Shown here one piece after another: positions 1 to 4,632 of a stretch of 6,160 nucleotides of DNA. The position numbers and the translations under genes were made by a program. Every line of letters starts with the position of its first letter. The stretch's first letter is position 1. Origin of the DNA: Flavobacterium sp. UBA7663 (GTDB lineage Bacteria; Bacteroidota; Bacteroidia; Flavobacteriales; Flavobacteriaceae); the NCBI RefSeq assembly GCF_002483315.1, contig NZ_DLHR01000023.1:602-6761 (forward strand), read 5' to 3'. The notes below the pieces were generated by a model. It was not told the DNA's origin. It worked only from the letters and a program-made list of their open reading frames with translations, and ran no database searches.

Positions 1-28
1 ACTGAGTTGTTTCCGCTAAGATAGAATT
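1..28. repeat. attC-like site remnant, cut by the IS1595 element
   Basis: Bases 3-28 align with the central part of the intact site at 4080-4202. The block TTCCGCTAAGATAGAATT (11-28) is identical to the block at 4128-4145, and the preceding TGAGT also matches. The intact copies continue with TATTCG, whereas here the sequence switches at base 29 to the terminal inverted repeat of the mobile element. This is therefore one half of a cassette recombination site whose other half is missing from the window. Confidence 0.75.
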
Positions 29-55
29 GGCAATGATATACTTGTGTAACCTGTG
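29..55 (+). repeat. Left terminal inverted repeat of the IS1595 element
   Basis: It starts GGCAATGATATACTTGTG and is the exact reverse complement of 3430-3452 over its first 23 bases. A single mismatch at base 52 (T here, C in the other arm) is followed by a further matching GTG. This is the presumed transposase binding and cleavage end; the first base of the element is taken as G29. Confidence 0.85.
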
Positions 56-183
56 AACTTGCTATCTTCTGCGCGGCTTTTACGGCTTGGCTGTAAAGCT
101 ACGTAATTTTTTTACCGTCAAAAAATTCTGATTCACTCGGTTTGTTGTAAATCTGAGTTTTGGAGAGTCCCTTTACTTAGTTA

Positions 184-216
184 CCGATATGTTTACACTT
201 CATATCGGCTTTTTTA
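184..216 (+). terminator. Rho-independent terminator facing into the element
   Basis: A perfect 8-bp stem CCGATATG (184-191) / CATATCGG (201-208) with a 9-nt loop is followed by C and six or seven T on the plus strand. The T-run is on the plus strand only, so it would stop transcripts entering from the left flank rather than end the minus-strand transposase operon. The surrounding 56-217 stretch holds no gene. A weaker hairpin at about 76-101 (GCTTTTAC / GTAAAGC) is also followed by a T-run. Confidence 0.6.
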
Positions 217-217
217 T

Positions 218-292
218 TCAAGAGCGTCCTTTTGCGTTTAGATCGTCAGATAGGGTATAGGAGGCAACAATTGCGCCGTTACGATAAATCAT
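218..292 (-). CDS. Possible 24-aa peptide, last ORF of the transposase operon
   Basis: ATG at 290-292 overlaps the end of the 80-aa ORF (stop 279-281) by 14 bases, and the frame runs to TGA at 218-220. The arrangement matches the overlapping starts of the two ORFs before it, which suggests translational coupling. At 24 codons, with no recognisable motif, it may equally be chance. A longer ATG start in the same frame at 409 lies inside the 80-aa gene and is less likely. Confidence 0.2.
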   Translation of the reverse strand: MIYRNGAIVASYTLSDDLNAKGRS

Positions 293-521
293 CTGACTTT
301 TTAGCGTTATAGACTTCTTGCAATATATAAACCTTTCCCGATATGCCTTTAAACTCGAATTCGGTCTTATTCTCGAAGTTTCTGCGCAAAGTGTGGTAAG
401 GTGATACATTGGATTCTATTTTCGCCAACGCGGCGGCAAATTCCTTTAAGTTGGTCGAGAACAACACAACGCGGTTTTCAAGGTTTGCCGTATATAGTTT
501 ACTTATTGCCTGTATCGTCAT
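279..521 (-). CDS. Small hypothetical protein (80 aa) downstream of the transposase
   Basis: I do not recognise this protein. It is 80 residues long and begins MTIQAISKLYTANLENRVVL. The middle has an alanine-rich helical stretch (around FAAALAKIES), the C-terminal half looks beta-rich (KTEFEFKGISGKVYIL), and the tail is polar. There is no signal peptide or membrane segment. Its ATG (519-521) lies 23 bases inside the end of the 51-aa ORF at 499-654, which itself overlaps the transposase stop, so the three genes form a tight minus-strand operon. Its position inside the inverted repeats makes it part of the element. A role as transposition helper or regulator is only a guess from position. Confidence 0.6.
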   Translation of the reverse strand: MTIQAISKLYTANLENRVVLFSTNLKEFAAALAKIESNVSPYHTLRRNFENKTEFEFKGISGKVYILQEVYNAKKSDDLS

Positions 522-654
522 TTGATTTGGGCTTTTTGGTATGAGTTTTCACGAACGCAGAAAGCGCCGCATTGAATTTGGGCGCTCCTGATTCTATTTT
601 TATATCCTTTTCAGGTCTTGGTATTTCGGGTTCTTTTCGCTGCTTCTTAGCCAT
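499..654 (-). CDS. Very small lysine-rich protein (51 aa) overlapping the transposase end
   Basis: The ORF starts at ATG 652-654, inside the last codons of the transposase (stop TAA at 647-649), and ends at TAA 499-501. The product begins MAKKQRKEPEIPRPEKDIKI and ends with another lysine-rich segment, so it is basic, proline- and charge-rich, and probably poorly folded apart from a central segment (KFNAALSAFVKTH). The ATG overlapping the upstream gene's stop and the further overlap with the 80-aa gene (start 521) are typical of coupled translation. Function is unknown; a basic partner of the transposase or of DNA would fit, but that is inference. It is easy to miss because of its length. Confidence 0.55.
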   Translation of the reverse strand: MAKKQRKEPEIPRPEKDIKIESGAPKFNAALSAFVKTHTKKPKSNDDTGNK

Positions 655-1579
655 TGATTAGTTCTTTATGTGATAATCTTTTGTTAGTTCCATTAGCCAA
701 AGCTACGTCAAATTTTGAACCATCGGAAAGGTCACGGTTGTTAAATCTGAAAGTTGATTCATTTACGTAACGTGAAAGGTGTTTAGGAGAAACTTGGTGG
801 TAAGTTCCTGTGATAGTCCTTGAAAAGTGTGACCAGAAGTTTTCGATACCGTTTGTATGAACCCCGCCGCGTACATATTCCTTTGCGTTGTGGCAAACGA
901 AATCGTGTGTGTATGCGCTTCTGCTTAAAGATACATAGGATTTGCACTCGTCAGTATAAACGGTTGCGCCCGCTGCAACTTGGTCTACCATAATCGGGAT
1001 GATAGTTTTGGCTTTTCTGTTTACTACTGGCAATGCGTAAACTTTGCCGCCTCTTTCTAGGATTCCTAATACTGGCGTGTGGTTTGCGCCACCTTGACCA
1101 CCTGCAATTTTTTTGCTTGCGTGACGATTTGAATCAGAACCACCTACGAATTTTTCGTCAACTTCTACAATTCCAGTAAATGCTTCGGGCTTTTCGTTAT
1201 ATACTTCGCGAACGCGTTGCAAGATAAACCAAGCCGATTTTTGAGTTACTTTAATGTGACGGGCTAATTGATGTGATGAAACACCTTTTTTGTTTGTAGT
1301 GATTAAGTAGATTGCAACAAACCATTTACGCAATGAGATTTTAGAATCGTGAAAGATAGTGCCAACCTTAACGCCAAACTGTTTTTTACAGCCGTAACAT
1401 TTGTAACGGTTTGTTTCACCGCCCAATTTTTTGCAGTTTGTAGATTCACAGTAAGGGCAAGTAGTTTCACCATTCCAACGGATAACCGCTAAATGTGCCT
1501 CGCATACTGCTTCAGTTGTGAAGTAGTCAAGTAATTCAAAAAGGCTGTCGAAGTCGCGTAAATCTTTAGAGGTTTTCAT
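647..1579 (-). CDS. IS1595-family (ISXO2-like) DDE transposase
   Basis: A 310-aa transposase that would cut and join the ends of the element at 29-3452. Residues 41-64 form the N-terminal zinc ribbon typical of the family (CPYC ... CYGC). A helix-turn-helix-like segment follows at about 99-125. The catalytic domain shows the expected acidic triad: D141 in VEVDEKFVGG, D210 in VYTDE and E246 in HTNGIENFW. The family C-terminal signature follows (GTYHQVSPKHLSRYV, FRFNNR). Length and motifs are complete, so the gene is probably functional. I chose the ATG at 1577-1579 (MKTSKDLRD) over an in-frame TTG at 1628-1630, because the latter lies within the -33 element of the likely promoter and adds 17 residues with no family resemblance. 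Two small ORFs overlap its 3' end. Confidence 0.93.
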   Translation of the reverse strand: MKTSKDLRDFDSLFELLDYFTTEAVCEAHLAVIRWNGETTCPYCESTNCKKLGGETNRYKCYGCKKQFGVKVGTIFHDSKISLRKWFVAIYLITTNKKGVSSHQLARHIKVTQKSAWFILQRVREVYNEKPEAFTGIVEVDEKFVGGSDSNRHASKKIAGGQGGANHTPVLGILERGGKVYALPVVNRKAKTIIPIMVDQVAAGATVYTDECKSYVSLSRSAYTHDFVCHNAKEYVRGGVHTNGIENFWSHFSRTITGTYHQVSPKHLSRYVNESTFRFNNRDLSDGSKFDVALANGTNKRLSHKELING

Positions 1580-1599
1580 GTTGTTCTTATTTGATGATG

Positions 1600-1631
1600 T
1601 AAATATACATCGACAAAATGACAATTGCAAA
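1600..1631 (-). promoter_or_regulatory. Likely promoter of the transposase operon
   Basis: On the minus strand, TTTG (1631-1628) is followed after exactly 20 bases by TATATTTA (1607-1600). This is one mismatch from the Bacteroidota -33 TTTG / -7 TAnnTTTG pattern. Transcription would start near 1593, about 14 bases before the ATG at 1579. That supports the ATG start and excludes the upstream TTG. Confidence 0.5.
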
Positions 1632-1661
1632 TATAAAGCGATAAAATTACAATTATTTTTA

Positions 1662-1692
1662 TTGTTTTGCGTTTTGGTTTTGCTTACATTTG
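1662..1692 (+). promoter_or_regulatory. Plus-strand promoter, candidate small-RNA start
   Basis: TACATTTG at 1685-1692 matches TAnnTTTG exactly, with TTG at 1662-1664 (20 bases upstream) as a possible -33 element; another TTTG at 1666-1669 lies 15 bases upstream. No protein start follows on the plus strand, but a terminator lies about 165 bases downstream (1856-1885). The promoter diverges from the transposase promoter about 30 bases away. Confidence 0.4.
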
Positions 1693-1749
1693 AAAAAATA
1701 ACCCCTACTCACGGCTCTCACACACGTTTTCGGGGTTAATAAACACCTG

Positions 1750-1839
1750 TCACGCATCTTTAGCTAATGAAGTACTGAAAGAGGAGATTTCATCCTTTTT
1801 AAAATCCGAGATATTTTTTTCGGTTCGGTCATTAGGCAT
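1750..1839 (-). CDS. Possible 29-aa peptide
   Basis: ATG at 1837-1839 runs 29 codons to TGA at 1750-1752. The product is hydrophilic, begins MPNDRTEKNISDFKKDE and ends SLAKDA, which reads more like a real protein than a random frame. It lies in the otherwise gene-free 1580-1967 interval. No clear promoter was found upstream on the minus strand, and the opposite strand may carry a small RNA, so this remains a weak call. Confidence 0.2.
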   Translation of the reverse strand: MPNDRTEKNISDFKKDEISSFSTSLAKDA

Positions 1840-1855
1840 TTTAGTTTAAAACTTC

Positions 1856-1885
1856 AAGCACTCATTATGGGTGCTTTTCTTTTTG
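1856..1885 (+). terminator. Intrinsic terminator, plus strand
   Basis: The stem AAGCACTC (1856-1863) / GGGTGCTT (1869-1876), with one G-T pair and a 5-nt loop, is followed by TTCTTTTTG. The T-rich tract is on the plus strand, so it ends a plus-strand transcript although no plus-strand gene precedes it. It is the 3' boundary used for the candidate small RNA. Confidence 0.6.
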
Positions 1886-1887
1886 TC

Positions 1888-1914
1888 AAAATTACCATAT
1901 CCACGAAATTACCA
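1888..1914. repeat. Two direct copies of AAATTACCA
   Basis: AAATTACCA occurs at 1888-1896 and again at 1906-1914, a period of 18 bases. The copies sit between the plus-strand terminator and the end of the minus-strand passenger gene. The spacing is near two helical turns, so a protein binding site is possible, but two 9-bp copies in AT-rich DNA is weak evidence. Confidence 0.25.
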
Positions 1915-1932
1915 ATAAACGTTGCTGTTGTT

Positions 1933-1960
1933 TTTTACACTACGATGATAGAGTGTAAAA
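1933..1960. other. Hairpin downstream of the minus-strand passenger gene
   Basis: A perfect 9-bp inverted repeat TTTTACACT (1933-1941) / AGTGTAAAA (1952-1960) with a 10-nt loop lies just beyond the stop codon at 1968. On the minus strand it is followed by an A-rich tract rather than T residues, so it is not a standard intrinsic terminator. It may protect the 3' end of the message. Next to it, 1961-1978 is a near-perfect 18-bp palindrome around GCTAGC that contains the stop codon. Confidence 0.4.
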
Positions 1961-1967
1961 CTATATG

Positions 1968-2837
1968 CTAGCGTATAGTTTTTAGCATTTGATATAATGA
2001 TACTTTATGCTCGGTTTTACAATTATCGTAAGTTTTAAACATATCTTCTATATCTGCTTTGTATGGCTCTCCATTAAGCCACTTTTGAAATCGCAAAGGT
2101 TTACTTTCTAAAATCAGCCCTTCTGATTCCATTATTCTATATATAAAGCTATAATCTGCGAGTTTGGTCTTGCTATTTTGAAAAACTGAGTGCCACCTAT
2201 TAAACAGTGTGTATGCGTCAAAATCCATAAAAATCTCTGGAAATGGATTTTCCGTTTCAGGTTCGGCTGTATCGATAGGTTCTATATCAATCATATCAAA
2301 AGTTGGTTCTGGTATTGGAAATCTTAAATCCAAAAATTCAATTTCGTCATTTCTTATTACTGTTTCAATTCCCAATCGACTTAGTCTAACTTTAAACTCG
2401 GCTAATTCTCTAGATAAAGCATAAATAGAATCAGACTTTATATCATTGTCCTTTTTATTTTTTTGTTGCCAAACTTGGCTAAGAAACGCGACATCATCTC
2501 CTTCTTTAAAATTGTTTGATTTCATCATCCTTAGTACAACATCCCCACATTCTTTTAGGACTAAATCTGCGGAATATTTATCATCAACTGCAACCTCATT
2601 TTCAATCATTTTCAAACACTCGAAAATATACAGGATACCTTCTCTAAGAAAATCAAGTTCGTTAAAGTTGAAATCTTTTTGAACCTCGTCTAAATACAGT
2701 TGTTCGTATGTTTTTGACGATGATATGTAAGGGCAATCAAAGCCTATTGTTTTCAAGCGGATTAATGCGGTATTTTTGGCTTTAAAAAGTCTTTCTAAAT
2801 CCGATATATGACGATGCGGAAAATATTGATGATCCAT
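1968..2837 (-). CDS. Hypothetical passenger protein (289 aa)
   Basis: I do not recognise a named family. The protein is soluble, with no signal peptide or membrane segment. The N-terminal half is largely helical and charged. A proline- and acid-rich linker follows around residues 173-200 (FPIPEPTFDMIDIEPIDTAE). The C-terminal 80 residues form a compact segment (FDAYTLFNRW, LADYSFIYRIMESEGLI, FQKWLNGEPYKADIEDM). That C-terminal segment resembles, from memory, a domain common at the ends of uncharacterised Bacteroidota proteins; I have not checked this. The ATG at 2835-2837 lies at the inner edge of the mirrored 33-bp repeat shared with the divergent gene at 2964, so the two genes are probably expressed together. 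Being inside the inverted repeats, it is cargo of the element. Confidence 0.75.
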   Translation of the reverse strand: MDHQYFPHRHISDLERLFKAKNTALIRLKTIGFDCPYISSSKTYEQLYLDEVQKDFNFNELDFLREGILYIFECLKMIENEVAVDDKYSADLVLKECGDVVLRMMKSNNFKEGDDVAFLSQVWQQKNKKDNDIKSDSIYALSRELAEFKVRLSRLGIETVIRNDEIEFLDLRFPIPEPTFDMIDIEPIDTAEPETENPFPEIFMDFDAYTLFNRWHSVFQNSKTKLADYSFIYRIMESEGLILESKPLRFQKWLNGEPYKADIEDMFKTYDNCKTEHKVSLYQMLKTIR

Positions 2838-2896
2838 ATACTTATTGTTAGCACAACTAAAGTAATGAATGTATTCAAACTATCTACTATCGATAT

Positions 2897-2925
2897 AAAG
2901 CCCCGCCTTGCGACGGGGCTTTTTT
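2897..2925 (+). terminator. Strong hairpin with T-run between divergent genes
   Basis: The stem AAAGCCCCG (2897-2905) / CGGGGCTTT (2914-2922) with an 8-nt loop is followed by a run of T to 2925. It has the form of an intrinsic terminator but sits between two divergently transcribed genes, upstream of both predicted transcription starts. It may block stray plus-strand transcription from the minus-strand gene's region. It lies off the centre of the flanking inverted repeat (which is near 2896/2897). Confidence 0.65.
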
Positions 2926-2936
2926 CATTACATTTG
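2908..2936 (+). promoter_or_regulatory. Promoter of the plus-strand passenger gene
   Basis: TACATTTG at 2929-2936 is a perfect TAnnTTTG -7 element, with a TTG at 2908-2910, 18 bases upstream, inside the terminator hairpin loop. Predicted initiation near 2943 gives a short A/T-rich leader to the ATG at 2964. An earlier ATG at 2957 stops after four codons (MSYD) and overlaps this leader. Confidence 0.5.
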
Positions 2937-2963
2937 GAGTGCTAACAATAAATATAATGAGTT

Positions 2964-3425
2964 ATGACTGATTCAGAACTAACTGAATTTTGGGACAATA
3001 TATTGAAATATTTGAGAGATATTAACGGGCACGATACGGGAATAAACATTTTTCTCCAAATTAAAAAACCAGAATGTGCAAATAATGTCAATATGCTTTC
3101 TGCTATCGATAGATTGATTGAAGACAAACATATAACGAGAGCAAAAACGCCTGATTCAAGTGGTTGGGACGGTCATTATACGTATGTATATGCTATTTCT
3201 GGGTCAGGAACTTTCTTTATCAATAATGGTGGTTACGAGCGTTTACGTAAAGAACACCACACAATATATCCGCAAACTAACGCTCCTAGTGTAAATGATA
3301 ATAAAGATAATTGGACTAAATCAAGGACTTGGCACGTCATTATAGGTGTTTCAGTAGCAATATTAGGAGGATTATTGTTGACGGGCATCATCCATATAAT
3401 TAAAGCACTTACAAAATTGCCTTGA
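2964..3425 (+). CDS. Hypothetical membrane-anchored passenger protein (153 aa)
   Basis: I do not recognise the family. Residues 1-100 look like a compact soluble domain. Alternating helical and strand segments with a TYVYAISGSGTFFI stretch (about 73-86) could be a winged-helix fold, but this is inference. A polar linker (about 101-121) leads to one strong transmembrane segment at about 124-146 (VIIGVSVAILGGLLLTGI), then a short basic tail (KALTKLP). There is no N-terminal signal, so the expected topology is a cytoplasmic domain with a tail anchor. The TGA at 3423-3425 directly abuts the right inverted repeat, which places the gene inside the element. It is divergent from the 289-aa gene and shares its promoter repeat, so the pair may work together. 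Confidence 0.75.
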   Translation: MTDSELTEFWDNILKYLRDINGHDTGINIFLQIKKPECANNVNMLSAIDRLIEDKHITRAKTPDSSGWDGHYTYVYAISGSGTFFINNGGYERLRKEHHTIYPQTNAPSVNDNKDNWTKSRTWHVIIGVSVAILGGLLLTGIIHIIKALTKLP

Positions 3426-3452
3426 CACGGGTTACACAAGTATATCATTGCC
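3426..3452 (-). repeat. Right terminal inverted repeat of the IS1595 element
   Basis: It is the reverse complement of 29-55 with one mismatch (base 3429). It begins directly after the TGA (3423-3425) of the plus-strand passenger gene. On the minus strand it provides the last codons and TGA stop (3445-3447) of the neighbouring truncated lipoprotein gene. Confidence 0.85.
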
Positions 3453-4056
3453 ATAAATTATCATTCAATTCTTCCACAATTATTTCAATTGCGGTGTAAT
3501 TAATCTGAATATTTACACCGTCATATGTATACTTTAGCCAAGGTGATTTTGTCTGTTCGAAATATTTATCCGTGAAGCTGAATTTACTGTTTTCGTAATT
3601 TTTCGGATCAATAAAAATTGATGGATCATACCAATAGGAATTTCTGGTATTTTCCATTTGATGGACTAACATGTGGCACTTCCTATTGGCAATTATTATT
3701 TCAGATTTCTCCAATGTTGATTTTATTAATTTCCGTTCTTCTTCATTATATGAAGTTGCAAAAAGTGTGTCTATGCCATTTCGAAGATCAAATTCTGTAT
3801 TTTCTTTTCTAAGAAAGAATATTGTCTTTATATCTTCGCCATTGTAATCCATTCGAAAATTTCCATTTTTAAAGTACTTTATCATTCTTGTTCCATAGAA
3901 TTTTTGAAGGTCGTCAGTGGAAATGTTATTAGTTTTCGATTTAACATACACTTCGTATATAATTTTGCCTTCGAATTCTTTTTGCTTACCATTATTATTT
4001 TGGCAATTTGAAAGAGAAAATATAAATGTCGATAGTAGAACTAAAGTTGTCTTCAT
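3445..4056 (-). CDS. Cassette-borne lipoprotein, 3' end replaced by the transposon
   Basis: A 203-aa predicted lipoprotein. It starts MKTTLVLLSTFIFSLSNC, a short signal peptide ending in a lipobox (LSNC, Cys18), followed by the polar QNNNGK typical of an exported anchor. The mature part is beta-rich (FEGKIIYEVYVKSK, MIKYFKNGNFRMDYNG, YWYDPSIFI), like uncharacterised Bacteroidota periplasmic lipoproteins; no enzymatic motif is visible. The last two residues (WQ) and the TGA stop lie in the right inverted repeat of the IS1595 element: only the first base of the Trp codon (3453) is host DNA. The natural C-terminus is therefore lost. Because the frame ends in ELNDNL, a common way for such proteins to end, the loss may be short. 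The ATG is 24 bases after the GTT of the attC-like site (4082-4080 on the minus strand), the position expected of the first gene in an integron cassette. Confidence 0.8.
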   Translation of the reverse strand: MKTTLVLLSTFIFSLSNCQNNNGKQKEFEGKIIYEVYVKSKTNNISTDDLQKFYGTRMIKYFKNGNFRMDYNGEDIKTIFFLRKENTEFDLRNGIDTLFATSYNEEERKLIKSTLEKSEIIIANRKCHMLVHQMENTRNSYWYDPSIFIDPKNYENSKFSFTDKYFEQTKSPWLKYTYDGVNIQINYTAIEIIVEELNDNLWQ

Positions 4057-4079
4057 ACGAGTTTTTTGTTATAACCGCT

Positions 4080-4202
4080 AACGTTTCGCGGACACGTGAA
4101 GTTGTGAAGCCAGCGAAGTGAGTACTTTCCGCTAAGATAGAATTTATTCGTGAAAAGAAAGCTGAAGCAAGAGAAAACCAACAATTTCTCGTGACCGCTG
4201 TT
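4080..4202 (-). other. attC-like recombination site A (123 bp)
   Basis: It runs from AAC (4080-4082) to GTT (4200-4202) as a long imperfect palindrome. The outer arms pair over about 18 bp with three mismatches (GCGGACACGTGAAGTTGT at 4089-4106 against the reverse complement of the segment ending at 4198), and extra unpaired bases (GTTT versus A) lie next to the core. It opens with AACGTTTCGC and closes with CGCTGTT, like sites B and C. The length and architecture match long attC sites such as Vibrio VCRs (about 121-123 bp). The core is less strict than the RYYYAAC/GTTRRRY consensus: only YAAC/GTTR is kept. Confidence 0.7.
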
Positions 4203-4509
4203 ACTTGAATGTCGCGACACGAAAGTTGAGAACGAAAGAGCTGACATCAGAAAATCTACAAACCGAATCGCCAAAGTTCAAAAATGCAAAGTATTTTTCC
4301 TGAAACACGCAACGGACAAAGATTGCGAAAGATTGGACACAAGAATTTCGACAATTATTTTCCATTTAAATATTCGACGATCGGTTTCGACAAACTTTGG
4401 GATTTTAAAGAAATTCGCAATCGTGTTTTATACAAAGTAAAAAAAATGCGTTTACGGAATTCTCAAGTAAAACGCAATATTGGAGCGGGCGAGGAGCGAT
4501 TTCAAGTAA
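4082..4509 (-). mobile_element. Integron-type cassette 2 (no clear gene)
   Basis: Its boundaries assume attC cleavage between G and TT of GTT on the minus strand. The two ends are complementary: TTCAAGTAAC at 4501-4510 and GTTACTTGAA at 4200-4209, a perfect 10 bp not shared with the other cassettes. The 305-bp interior (4203-4507) has no convincing gene. A plus-strand frame at 4284-4523 (79 codons) runs on into the next attC-like site. A 54-codon minus-strand frame ending at the core TAA (4201-4203) is Cys/Phe-rich and directly preceded by a stop. A plus-strand frame open from about 4204 lacks a start. It may be a decayed gene or a non-coding cassette. Confidence 0.55.
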
Positions 4510-4632
4510 CGTTTCGCGCATAGGCGCCGTTGCGGCGAAAGCGGGAACGAGTATTCTCCGCTAAGATAGAATTTATTCGTGAAAAAAGAGTTCCGGTGAC
4601 GCGAAGCCAGCAATGGTCGCTTATGCGCTGTT
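4508..4632 (-). other. attC-like recombination site B (125 bp)
   Basis: It runs from AAC (4508-4510) to GTT (4630-4632). The arms pair as GCGCATAGGCG (4516-4526) against CGCTTATGCGC (4619-4629), and continue imperfectly inwards (GTTGC near 4529 against GCAAT near 4609). The centre holds TCCGCTAAGATAGAATTTATTCGTGAAAA-type sequence shared with site A (TCCGCTAAGATAGAATTT). The TAA stop of the 263-aa gene (4631-4633) lies in the GTTA core. Confidence 0.75.

Larger units (their letters stand above)
1699..1885 (+). ncRNA. Candidate small RNA within the transposon
   Basis: This plus-strand segment has a consensus -7 element just upstream and a good intrinsic terminator at its end, giving a transcript of about 185 nt. 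Its 5' end can form a hairpin closed by TAACCCC (1699-1705) and GGGGTTA (1732-1738). No plausible plus-strand protein is encoded. I cannot match it to a known RNA family. It would be antisense to a 29-codon minus-strand ORF (1750-1839) and divergent from the transposase, so a regulatory role in the element is possible. The call rests on promoter, terminator and hairpin only. Confidence 0.35.
2837..2956. promoter_or_regulatory. Divergent promoter region with a 33-bp inverted repeat
   Basis: 2837-2869 and 2924-2956 are inverted copies matching at 28 of 33 positions, including a perfect 13-bp core TTATTGTTAGCAC / GTGCTAACAATAA and an outer block TTCATTAC. Each arm leads straight into the start of one of the two divergent passenger genes. 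Each also carries a -7-like octamer at the same place: TACATTTG (2929-2936, plus strand) and TACTTTAG (2864-2857, minus strand). The two genes therefore share duplicated promoter and leader sequences and are probably co-regulated, perhaps by a factor binding GTGCTAAC. Confidence 0.6.
29..3452 (-). mobile_element. IS1595-family transposon with passenger genes
   Basis: A 3424-bp element is bounded by inverted repeats at 29-55 and 3426-3452; the outer 23 bp are identical and 26 of 27 bp match overall. Inside is one intact IS1595-family transposase on the minus strand, with small ORFs behind it and two unrelated genes at the other end. The IS1595 family is known to use 8-bp target duplications and to include members with passenger genes. 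Both features can be tested here: the passengers are present, but no duplication is visible (21-28 ATAGAATT versus 3453-3460 ATAAATTA, 5 of 8 aligned). The left end interrupts an attC-like site and the right end interrupts a lipoprotein gene. The stop codon of the 2964-3425 gene directly abuts the right inverted repeat, so that gene clearly belongs to the element. Confidence 0.85.

Noticed and set aside
21..28. 8-bp target duplication for the transposon
   Set aside because: ATAGAATT (21-28) and ATAAATTA (3453-3460) agree at only 5 of 8 positions; AT-rich chance similarity.
95..104. AAAGCTACGT shared between the left end (about 95-104) and the 3' part of the transposase gene (near 700)
   Set aside because: A single 10-mer without extended similarity; likely chance.
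293..409. 63-aa minus-strand frame starting at 409
   Set aside because: The extension lies entirely inside the 80-aa ORF in another frame. Only the last 24 codons could be independent, and these are listed as a weak call.
1580..1630. TTG start giving a 327-aa transposase
   Set aside because: The added 17 residues show no family resemblance and the TTG overlaps the likely -33 promoter element; the ATG at 1579 fits better.
2209..2682. Two plus-strand frames (2209-2424, 2446-2682)
   Set aside because: They are antisense to the 289-aa gene and rich in Ser/Ile/Phe, as expected of shadow frames.
4053..4274. 73-aa minus-strand frame
   Set aside because: It runs through the whole palindromic site A and overlaps the lipoprotein start, so it is a chance frame.
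4284..4523. 79-aa plus-strand frame in cassette 2
   Set aside because: It reads across the recombination core into site B, has no promoter and shows no recognisable pattern; not called as a gene.
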